Source of the DNA: Rutidosis leptorrhynchoides
Lineage: Eukaryota; Streptophyta; Magnoliopsida; Asterales; Asteraceae
Length of the DNA: 64,000 nt
Assembly (NCBI RefSeq): GCF_046630445.1
Contig: NC_092340.1
Coordinates: 38,998,501 to 39,062,500, forward strand
Direction of reading: 5' to 3'
In this document: piece after piece, positions 54,405-64,000 of the stretch
Position numbering within the stretch: position 1 is the first letter of the stretch
Layout of the letters: each line of letters begins with the position of its first letter
The notes under the pieces: generated by a model
Seen by the model: the letters and a program-made list of their open reading frames with translations, nothing else
Databases searched by the model: none
What the model was told of the DNA's origin: nothing
Made by a program: the position numbers and the translations under genes

Positions 54405-55066
54405 GCACTCTGGGATCGTACAAATGACATGATCATCTCTTGGATTCTAAACACCATATCAGATCAGATAGGTAACTCTTTAAGCTTTGTGAACTCTGCT
54501 ACTGCCTTATGGAAGGAACTGCAAGAGAATTATTCTCAACTTGATGGTCACAGAATTTATCAATTAACTAATGACATAGCTCAATTGAAACAAACTGATT
54601 GTACTGTAGAGATATACTACCAGAAACTTAAAGGTATTTGGGATGAACTTGATGCCTTAGAATCACCTTATGCTTGTACATGTCAATGCAACTGTGAAAA
54701 TGGCAGAACTAATGGTGAAAGAGATTAAAGAAAATGCCTCATGCAATTCTTAATGGTACTAGATGAATGCTATGCTAACATAAGAGGGCAACTACTGCTA
54801 CTACAACCTCTTCCAACTGTTGCCAAGGCTTATAGGATGATTGGGCAAGAAGAGAAACAAAGAGAAAATCATTCAATCAAAGCAACCAACTTAGTAGCTC
54901 TCTCAAGTTACACCAACAACAGAAACTACAACTCTTCTGCAAACAGATGGACCTCAAACAAAACTGCTAGCACATATGAAAGGAGAAGTCCATTCAAAAA
55001 AGGCATTTTCTGTGGAAATTGTGGTCTAGAAGGTCACAATAAAGAAGAATGCTACAAAATTGTGGG
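54405..55066 (+). pseudogene. Copia gag, middle piece with a nonsense codon
   Basis: Continues in frame from 15431: ALWDRTNDMIISWILN, then LWKELQENYSQLDGHRIYQL and YYQKLKGIWDELDAL, all typical of copia gag. A TAA at 54726-54728 interrupts it where related proteins usually have Gln. The frame then resumes (MQFLMVLDECYANIRGQLL) to the zinc knuckle CGNCGLEGHNKEEC. It is cut by solo LTR D at the GTGGG duplication. Confidence 0.85.
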
Positions 55067-56167
55067 TGTAACGACCCGTCAAAATCGCTATTGACGCGAC
55101 ACGTTAATCATTGATTCCACAGTGAGGTTTTGACCTCTATATGATACGTTTTGATAAAATATTACATTCATTAAAATAAGTGACTTTCTAAACATAGAAA
55201 GTTATAAACATGTGGGCGAGTGCTTAGGTATAAGCAAAACCCCAAAATACATAAGTCTTTAATTTACAGGTTGACATCACAGTCCAATTATTTATTACAC
55301 AACGCAGTTTTATTTTGAATGCAATAAACTTTGTACAAAGCATGAGAGACTCCATGCAGGCAACAAGCACATCACAGCGGAAACAGTCTAAGGACCTGAG
55401 AATAAAACATGCTAAAAAGGTCAACACGAATGTTGGTGAGTTATATGTTTAATTGCTCGAGTCATAAATATATATAAATATAGACCACAAGATTTCATCA
55501 AAAGTTTATCAATAGATTCTACGTAACAGAGCACCCTGGTAACTAAACTTAACGCTATAAGGATAATTACCCCATTCGTTTTAATACACGCAAACCAACT
55601 TGTCATAAACTCAAATAACATACGTCCGTTAAAAGGCTAGCGCTCTAGCTCGGACGGGGATGTCAAGCCCTATGGATCCATATACAATTATTCGCGTCCA
55701 CCAGTCCATATCCTATGTACTGGCAGCTACTAGTTACCAAAGCTAAGGGATTTTCGGTTTAACTCAGTGTAGAATTTAGTATGAACTTGTGTCTTATTGC
55801 ATTTAAAATAAATTGCATGTATTCTCAGCCCAAAAATATTTAAAGTATTTAAAAAGGGAGACTATAAACTCACAGTTCAATATTGAGACTCAATATTGTA
55901 GGCAAATTGCGTAGACGTAATGATGGTAGACGACTGTATGGTTGGCCTTGGATTCAAGAACAATACCCCGAACAATACCCAATATTTCCTTAGCTTAAAG
56001 CGGTTTGAAACCCGAATTAAAAATACCCTCGAATATACTTTATTATTATTAAACTTAAAATTAAAATTATAATTATAAATATAAAATTTAATTACAGAAG
56101 AAGAAAAATGATGTGTTGATACGAGCAGAAAACTGGCGTATTTATAATAATTTTCCATTTACTGTAG

Positions 56168-56216
56168 CTCATGCGATCGCATGAGTTTTCAGTGTTTTTT
56201 CCATGCGATCGCATGG
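56168..56216. promoter_or_regulatory. Pair of perfect palindromes near the LTR D TATA box
   Basis: CTCATGCGATCGCATGAG (56168-56185, 18 bp) and CCATGCGATCGCATGG (56201-56216, 16 bp) are each self-complementary and share a 14-bp core. They lie 20-75 bp upstream of the minus-strand TATA box, a position suited to binding of a dimeric factor. Confidence 0.6.
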
Positions 56217-56254
56217 CCGCCTTTTCCGTTTTTGTTTGCTAGTTCGTCGACATC

Positions 56255-56485
56255 AAATAGTGTTCACTATAGCAAATAGTGTTTACTGTAGCAAATAGTG
56301 TACTGTAGTAAATAGTGTTACTGTAGCAAATCACTGTAGCAAAATACGGTTTCACTGTAGTACTGTAGCAAAGTACGGTTTCACTGTACCAAATAGTGTT
56401 TTACTGTAGCAAATAGTGTTTTACTGTAGCAAATAGTGTTTTAATGTAGCAAGGTCGTTTTTACAGTAGCAATTAGTGTTTTACT
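56255..56485. repeat. Minisatellite ACTGTAGCAAATAGTGTTTT
   Basis: About ten degenerate copies of a ~20-bp unit, mixed with AAATACGGTTTC variants, upstream of the promoter of LTR D. The same array is kept at 58288-58412 in the LTR remnant of element F. Confidence 0.85.
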
Positions 56486-56493
56486 TGTACATC

Positions 56494-56501
<8 letters not shown>

Positions 56502-56582
<81 letters not shown>
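56502..56582. repeat. (TA)n microsatellite in LTR D
   Basis: About 80 bp of TA close to the start of the LTR on the minus strand. Confidence 0.95.
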
Positions 56583-56587
<5 letters not shown>

Positions 56588-56673
56588 TATATATGTATGT
56601 ATATTTATATAATATTGAATCATATAGAGAATTAGTTTAAATTAGTCAAAATTTTCCGGGTCATCACAGTGGG

Positions 56674-57322
56674 ATACCGTATAGGACATCCATTACATGG
56701 AAAATTCAAGCCTCAACCAAAACCACAATTCCCCAAAGCAATAAACTCACTTACCACAAGCAATGAATCTTCAGACATGGCCATGAATGCAAGAATGGAT
56801 CAACTCCAAAATCAATTGAATCAAGTCCTTCTCATGATGCAATCATCCCAAACTACCTATGCAGCTAATGACATGCCTTCTACCTCATCTGCAGGTAATC
56901 ACAAAGTCATAGCATCTCATATTTTTGTGCAGAAATACAAGTTCATAGCCAACATTATTTCTCATTTAACACATGCTTGGGTTGTTGATAGTGGGGCCAC
57001 AGATCATGTCTCTACCTCCCTTGACTATATGCACAACATCCAACCCTATAACACACCAATTTATGTCACACTACCTGATGGCCATAACACCAAAGTAACA
57101 AAATGTGGATCTGTCTCAATAAATTCCGAAATAACTCTACATGATGTTCTTTACATCTCAACCTTCTCATACAATCTGTTATCTATTAGCAAGATGTCTA
57201 ATCATCTACCACTCTCTGTTCTATTTACTCCCTTATCTTGCTATTTTCAGGACCACAACAACAAGAGGATTGCTCATGGCACCCTTTGTAATGGTCTATA
57301 CATCATCCAACAAACCACAAGT
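56674..57322 (+). pseudogene. Copia gag end and protease piece
   Basis: In frame with the preceding piece across the GTGGG duplication (KIVG joins YRIGHPLHG). It contains the protease active site WVVDSGATDHVS and the downstream ITLHDVLYISTFSYNLLSIS typical of copia protease. It ends at the start of LTR E. The protease would process the polyprotein; here it is part of a broken gene. Confidence 0.85.
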
Positions 57323-58287
<965 letters not shown>

Positions 58288-58419
58288 CACTGTAGCAAAA
58301 TACGGTTTCACTGTAGCAATAGTGTTTTACTGTAGCAAATAGTGTTTTACTGTAGCAAATAGTGTTTTAATGTAGCAAAGTCGTTTTTACAGTAGCAATT
58401 AGTGTTTTACTTGTACATC

Positions 58420-58505
<86 letters not shown>

Positions 58506-58566
58506 CATAATATTAAATCATATAGAGAATTGGTTTAAATTAGTCAAGATTTTCCGGGTCATCACA
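58288..58566 (-). mobile_element. Element F 3' LTR remnant
   Basis: Only the first ~280 bp of the LTR (minus orientation) remain: the CTGTAGC array, TA array (58424-58501) and the terminal TTTTCCGGGTCATCACA. D shows the full length should be ~1.6 kb. Confidence 0.8.
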
Positions 58567-58581
58567 TAACCTCCCCGTTAA
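58567..58581 (-). promoter_or_regulatory. 3' polypurine tract of element F
   Basis: Minus strand TTTAACGGGGAGGTTA next to the LTR; same position as the tracts of A, B and C but diverged. Confidence 0.65.
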
Positions 58582-58599
58582 AGAAAATTTCGTCCCGAA

Positions 58600-59489
58600 A
58601 TTTTGAGTTGTACCTGTTTTATGAGCGATATCAGTGAACAAATGTGGATACTTTTGCTTCATTTGATCCTCACGTTCCCAAGTAAACTCGGGTCCTCGTC
58701 TATCGTTCCAACGAACCCTAACTATCGGTATTTTGCTTTGTTTTAATTGTTTGACCTCACGGTCCATGATTTCAACAGGTTCTTCGACAAAATGGAGTTT
58801 ATCATTGATTCGTATTTCGTCAAGAGGAATTACGACATCCTCTTCAGCTAAATATTTCTTTAAATTTGACACGTGAAATGTGTCATGAACACTACTAAGT
58901 TCTTGCGGTAGCTTTAATCGATAAGCAACTGCTCCAATTCTTTCGGTGATTTCAAAGGGTCCTACGTACCTAGGACTTAACTTTCCTCGTTTACCGAATC
59001 GTTCTATGACTTTTCAGGGTGACACTTTCAACATGACTTTGTCGCCCACTTGAAATTCTAGCGGTTTTCTTCTTACATCAGCATAACTCTTTTGGCGACT
59101 CATGGCCGTTTTCAATCGCTGTTGTATTTGAATGATCTTTTTGGTGGTTTCATGAATAATTTCTGGTCCAGTAAGTTGTCTTTCTCCTACTTCACTCCAA
59201 CATATAGGAGATCTGCACTTTCTACCATAAAGTGCTTCAAATGGCGCTGCGTTGATGCTCGTATGATAGCTGTTATTGTATGAAAATTCTGCCAACGGTA
59301 AGTGTCGATCCCAACTGGTTCCAAAGTCAATCATGCATGCCCGTAACATGTCTTCCAATGTTTGTATTATTCTTTCACTTTGACCATCTGTCTGTGGGTG
59401 ATAAGCGGTGCTCATATCTAATCGAGTTCCTAATGCTTTTTGTAATGACCGCCAAAAACATGATGTGAATCGGGTGTCGCGATCAGATA
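58600..59489 (-). pseudogene. Element F integrase C-terminal part and chromodomain
   Basis: The integrase end holds [20 protein letters not shown] and [20 protein letters not shown], a stop near 59014-59016 (Trp to stop in the KVSP segment), then [13 protein letters not shown]. The chromodomain is [20 protein letters not shown] continued by [15 protein letters not shown]. Unlike in A and B, the chromodomain itself has no stop. Confidence 0.85.
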
Positions 59490-61307
59490 TTATGGAGATG
59501 GTACACCATTCCTGGAAACTACTTCCTTCAAATATAGGTGTGCTAATTTCTCCATACTGTCTGTCTCCTTTATTGGTAGAAAGTGAGCTGATTTAGTTAG
59601 ACGATCAACTATCACCCAAATAGTATCATGACTACTTGCAGTCCTTGACAATTTCGTAATGAAATCCATGGTTATTCTTTCCCATTTCCACTGTGGAATT
59701 TCCGGTTGTTGCAGTAATCCTGACGGCTTTTGGTGCTCAGCTTTGACCTTTGCACACGTCAAACATTTGCTTACATAAGTAGCAATTTTTGTCTTCATAT
59801 TAGGCCACCAATAGAACTCTTTGAGATCGTGGTACATTTTCCCATTTCCTGGGTGAATTGAGTACCTCGTTTTGTGTGCTTCATCCAGTACTAGTTGTCT
59901 TAGGTTACCATGTTTTGGTACCCATATCCTACCAGCAAAATACAGGGTTCCATTGGCTTTTACTTCAAGTTGTTTTTCTAACCCTTTGCTCATTTTGCCT
60001 TTTTTGTTTTCTTCTTTTAAAGATTCTAAATGTGCTGCTTGAATTTGCTTTGTGAGATCAGTACGAATTGTAATATTCAAAGCTCGGACCCTAAGAGGTT
60101 TTACTCTTTCTTTTCGACTTAGGGCATCAGCTACAACATTAGCCTTTCCGGGGTGGTAACGTATTTCACAATCGTAATCGTTTAACAACTCTACCCAGCG
60201 ACGTTGCCTCATATTGAGTTGTTTTTGATCAAAAATATGCTAAAGACTCTTATGGTCAGTGTACACTGTACACTTGGTGCCATATAGATAGTGTCTCCAT
60301 ATTTTGAGTGCAAAAACTACTGCTCCAAGTTCCAAATCGTGCGTCGTATAGTTCTTTTCATGAATTTTTAGTTGTCGTGAGGCATATGCGATAACTTCGG
60401 TGCGTTGCATTAATACACATCCTAAACCTTGGCGCGAAGCGTCACAATAGATCACGAAATCATCATTTCCTTCTGGTAATGACAAAATGGGTGCAGACGT
60501 TAACTTCTTCTTTAATAACTGGAATGAGGATTCCTGTTCCATGGACCAATCATACTTCTTTCCCTTTTGAGTCAATGCAGTTAAGGGTTTGGCGATTCTA
60601 GAGAAATCTTGGATGAATCTTCGGTAGTAACCATCAAGACCTAAGAATTGGCGGATTTGTGTTGGAGTCTTCGGTGTTTCCCATTTACTAATGGCTTCGA
60701 TCTTGGCATGGTCGATTTTAATTCCATGTTTACTGACAACATGGCCCAAAAATTGTACTTCTTGTAACCAGAAATCACACTTCGAAAATTTTGCGTACAA
60801 TTCTTCTTTCTTGAGTATCTCTAGTACCAATCTTAAGTGTTGCTCATGTTCTTCCTTGTTCTTCGAGTAAATCAATATGTCGTCGATAAAAACAATGACA
60901 AATTTGTATAAATACGGTCTACAGATGTGATTCATTATATCCATGAATACTGCTGGAGCATTAGTTAATCCAAAAGGCATGACTAAAAATTCATAGTGAC
61001 CGTAACGGGTTCTGAACGCAGTTTTAGGAACATCTTCTTCCTTCACTCTCAGCTGATGATATCCGGAGAGTAGATCAATCTTAGAATAAACACTTGATCC
61101 TTGCAATTGATCAAACAAATCATCAATCCTCGGTAATGGGTACCGATTCTTGATCGTTAATTTATTTAATTCTCGGTAATCTATGCACATTCTCATAGAT
61201 CCATCCTTCTTCTTGACGAACAGAATAGGAGCACCCCAAGGTGAAAAACTGGGACGAATAAATCTACGGTCCGATAATTCTTGCAACTGGTCTTGTAATT
61301 CTTGCAT
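59490..61307 (-). pseudogene. Element F reverse transcriptase, RNase H and integrase N-terminal part
   Basis: Reverse transcriptase has [18 protein letters not shown] and [10 protein letters not shown]; RNase H has [19 protein letters not shown] at 60242-60240 (Gln to stop after HKSL) separates them from RNase H end and integrase ([20 protein letters not shown]). The frame is lost near 59495 by a one-base deletion before the second catalytic Asp region. Confidence 0.88.
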
Positions 61308-61352
61308 TTCTGAAGGTGCAAGTCTATATGGAGATCGGGCTATAGGTGCAGC

Positions 61353-63028
61353 TCATGGTATGAGATCAATCTGGAATTCTACACATCTGTGTGGAGGTAG
61401 CCCCGATAATTCTTCTGGAAATACTCCGGAATATTCTCTTACAACCGGCATGTCATCAATGCTTCTTTCTTCAGTATCGATCTTCTTTACATGTGCTAGA
61501 ATAGCATAACAACCTTTTCTTATAAGTTTCTGGGCCTTCATACAGCTGATAAGGTTCAGCTTCGAGTTGCTTTTCTCCCCATAAATCATTAATGACGTTT
61601 CATCCTTTCGAGGGATGCGGATCGCTTTCTCAGCGCAAACAATTTCCGCTCTTATTTTGGACATCCAGTCCATGCCAACGATTACGTCAAAACTTTCTAA
61701 TTCTACGGTATCAAATCGATTTTGAAGGTTTCACCAGCGACATTTATTTCGCAACCGTGGCAAATTTTATCGGCTTTTATCAGTTTACCATTAGCTAATT
61801 CAATAGTATATTTATCATCTAGAGATAATGATGCACATTTTAGTTTAGAACTAAAGTCTTTACACATATAACTTCTATCAGCACCCGTATCAAACATAAT
61901 AGAAGCTAGTTGATTATTAACGATAAACGTACCCGTGACAAGACTAGGATCCTCACGTGCTTCACTGGTACTAACATTAAATGCCCTCCCACGTGCGGGT
62001 TCTTTGTTCTTGTCCTTATCAGGGCATTGATTTATAAAGTGACCAGACTTCCCGCATCCAAAACATTTCTTGACATCGGTCGGTTTTGTCTTTACTTCAG
62101 AAACGGTGGCATAACAATCTTTCTCCACATGTCCTTTCTTGTTGCACTTATCACAGACCACTTGGCAATAACCTGCATGATGTGTGTAACATCTTTTGCA
62201 GAACAGATGGGGTCCCTTATAGTTTGGACTTGCAGTTTCCCCATCTTGTTTACCTTTAAAAGTTTCTTGTTTCTTCAGGTGAGTACTTTTTCCCTTATAG
62301 TCTTCCCATTTCCTCTTTCCTTCAGTTGTCTTGACTTCGGTAATTGGTGCCTTAATCGAACTCTCTGTGATTTGGTCCATGAGTTGGTATGCCATTTTCA
62401 TGACTTCCTGCATCGTATTCGGTTTGGACGATGTAACATTTCCTTTGATATTGATCGATAAACCATCAATATACATTTCTATCTTTCGTTTCTCATTTGG
62501 CACCAATTCGGGACACAATAAGGCTAGTTCCATGAAACGCTTTTCATAGTTATTGAGATTCGCGCCGAAAACCTTCAGATTACGTAACTCAGATTCCATT
62601 TTTCTGATCTCGTTTCGAGGACAGTACTCCTCGATTAGCATCTTTTTCAGTTCTTCCCAAGAGATATCATATGCCGTATCTACTCCTTCTGCTTTAGCAT
62701 AATTGTTCCACCAAGTAAGTGCACCGTCTTGCAACGTGCACGAAGCATACTTTGACTTGTCTCCGTCCGCACAATTACTGATTTTGAAAACGGACTCCAT
62801 CTTTTCAAACCATCGGGTTAGACCGACTGGTCCCTCGGTTCCACTAAACGTCTGTGGTTTGCATCCTTGAAAAGTTTTGTATGAGCATCCGTTTCATGAG
62901 TTTGTGTTTACGGCTGCTGCTTTGGCTGATGCTTCGGCTGTTGCTTTTGCTGCCTCAGCTGCAGCAATTCTTTCATTCACACGTTTCTCGACTAGTTCTT
63001 CAAACTCAGCATCCGACATTTGAGACAT
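61353..63028 (-). pseudogene. Element F gag and protease
   Basis: ATG at 63028 (MSQMSDAEFEELVEKR) opens an Ala-rich N-terminus. A TGA at 62896-62894 interrupts it, then the gag domain (ALTWWNNYAKAEGVDTAYDI; FMELALLCPELVPNEKRK). Zinc knuckles CDKCNKKGHVEKDC and CFGCGKSGHFINQC and the protease site MFDTGADRSYM follow. A one-base loss near 61707 shifts the frame, and a TGA lies at 61355-61353. Confidence 0.87.
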
Positions 63029-63183
63029 GTTTCTTTAATAAACACAACGGAGATAATTTAATCATATAGAATATTATAGGTAAAATGAGTTGTCAATAGT
63101 TAATCGTAGCATATTAATAATATGAACCAATTATTATAAAAGCTTTTTCTTCTTATTAGCATTTTATAATTATTTCTAGGGTA

Positions 63184-63198
63184 TTACCTACCCGTTAA
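63184..63198 (-). promoter_or_regulatory. Internal polypurine-like copy upstream of gag (element F)
   Basis: TTAACGGGTAGGTAA on the minus strand, 14 of 15 identical to the motif in A and B, ~155 nt upstream of gag. Confidence 0.5.
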
Positions 63199-63476
63199 GT
63201 TCATACATAATAGCTAGTACAAGGAATTAACTACTAAAATCCTAATAATATTCCACTATGAAAAATTATAGTGAGTTACTACGTTATTATGTAATAATAA
63301 TAATAAGAAGTAGTAATAATACAAATAATCATTCCATGCATTTATTATTAATAAACCAAAATAATACAATACCATACAATACCGATATTTTACATATGCT
63401 TATTTTACATAACAAGATAGAGTAGCACACATAAGCAATAGAATAGCGCATGGAAGATTTATGGTTGCGAGGTCGT

Positions 63477-64000
63477 TTATTCAGAACTATCAGAAACTTC
63501 TTCCCATTTGGTTCTCTCTGCCAATTGTTTGTGTGCACATGGTCCGACAGACATTCTGGCAGTGTATTTAATTTTTGGTTGGGGTTTTGAGGTACCTGTT
63601 GCCTCAGTGGGTTTAATACAATAAGGGTGGTTACGGATCGAATGGTCCTGTTCCTTTTTAATAATTAAGGTCTTTTTATTACTGTGGTTGTTTTTATTAT
63701 CTATAGCAAGTTGGAATTTCTCCTTAGTGACTTCTTTTATTTCATTAGCGAAATCCTCCTCTTCACTGATCTCGTCTGATGAAAAACTATCTGAGTCATG
63801 TGTAGGAGAATATGATGACGAACTGTTTGCATCATGTGTACGAGAATATGTACCGATGGTCATGAACCGAAATCTGCCAGGCGTAATATTCACAACCCGC
63901 CCGTCGGTGGTGTATCTGGCCCAATGTCCATGTTCGTTTAGAAATGGACGATCCTCGTTTACTCCAGGGATCATGGGTCCATGCCAACGATACTGTGCCT
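63477..64000 (-). CDS. Pre-gag ORF of element F, open to the window edge
   Basis: Stop at 63479-63477. The frame is open to the last base of the window; the first ATG inside is at 63974 (MIPGVNEDRPFLNEHGHWAR). It has a Ser/Asp/Glu-rich middle (SSYSPTHDSDSFSSDEISEE) and a Lys-rich second half, and ends LAERTKWEEVSDSSE, like the acidic ORF of A and B. The N-terminal half differs from A. The start and full length cannot be seen. Unlike gag-pol of this element, it has no visible lesion. Confidence 0.6.
   Translation of the reverse strand, partial: AQYRWHGPMIPGVNEDRPFLNEHGHWARYTTDGRVVNITPGRFRFMTIGTYSRTHDANSSSSYSPTHDSDSFSSDEISEEEDFANEIKEVTKEKFQLAIDNKNNHSNKKTLIIKKEQDHSIRNHPYCIKPTEATGTSKPQPKIKYTARMSVGPCAHKQLAERTKWEEVSDSSE

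Larger units (their letters stand above)
55067..56668 (-). mobile_element. Element D: solo LTR of a gypsy element
   Basis: 1,602 bp from TGTAACGACCCGTC to CCGGGTCATCACA, flanked by GTGGG (55062-55066 and 56669-56673), with no internal region. The TATAAATA box is at about 56142-56149 on the minus strand. Upstream of it are two palindromes and a CTGTAGCAAATAGTG array. The right end matches the LTR end of element F closely. A solo LTR arises by recombination between the two LTRs of a full element. Confidence 0.93.
58288..64000 (-). mobile_element. Element F: decayed Tekay-like chromovirus, partial
   Basis: It contains an LTR remnant (58288-58566), a polypurine tract, all gag-pol domains in broken form and a pre-gag ORF that reaches the window end. 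The LTR end equals that of solo LTR D, so F and D belong to one family. At least three stops and two frameshifts lie between gag and the chromodomain. Its 5' LTR lies outside the window. Confidence 0.88.

Noticed and set aside
61183-62549. Plus-strand ORFs of 72-183 codons over element F
   Set aside because: They run antisense to recognisable gag, protease and polymerase domains and have no domains themselves.

Overview
The window is plant nuclear DNA: AT-rich, one long spliced gene with GT-AG introns, plant-type telomere-like TTTAGGG stretches, tRNA-derived SINE pieces, and many nested LTR retrotransposons primed by initiator Met-tRNA (TGGTATCAGAGC-type sites). The retroelement style (Tekay-like chromoviruses with TGT(A/G)A...GACCCG LTR starts) suggests a eudicot, tentatively Asteraceae; that last step is from memory of such repeats.

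Left part (1-7300): a minus-strand LTR-like block (1-2103), a foldback element inserted in a TA microsatellite (2195-2901), two SINE-like remnants, several microsatellites and unassigned AT-rich DNA. Middle left (7308-12262): the only ordinary host gene, a minus-strand 18-exon TBC-domain Rab-GAP gene whose reconstructed reading frame is intact (768 codons including no internal stop). 12263-14660 is intergenic and holds a TIR-like element flanked by a ~105-bp direct repeat.

Right part (14661-64000) is a nest of LTR elements. The oldest layer is a plus-strand Ty1/copia element (gag in three pieces: 15195-15431, 54405-55066, 56674-57322). Element C (15432-54399, target duplication ACAAG) sits inside its gag. 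C has ~4.5 kb LTRs, a primer site and a polypurine tract but no gag-pol, so it is a large non-autonomous (LARD-like) element. Two related minus-strand Tekay-like chromoviruses, A (17085-30528, target duplication ACCAC) and B (33398-46506, target duplication CAACT), are both inserted in the 5' LTR of C. A solo LTR, D (55067-56668, target duplication GTGGG), lies further along the copia gag. Beyond 57323 is a truncated LTR (E) fused to a decayed minus-strand chromovirus (F) that runs off the window.

The most interesting content is the 5' leader module of A and B. Between the 5' LTR and gag each carries two extra minus-strand ORFs: an acidic, repeat-bearing, probably disordered protein, and a 227-residue F-box protein of the plant At2g35280-like type. 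F carries a relative of the acidic ORF but no F-box ORF. C keeps a broken leader. A second copy of the polypurine-tract motif stands between this module and gag in A, B and F. Gag-pol is interrupted in A (integrase frameshift), in B (gag nonsense) and many times in F. A and B share an in-frame stop inside the chromodomain.
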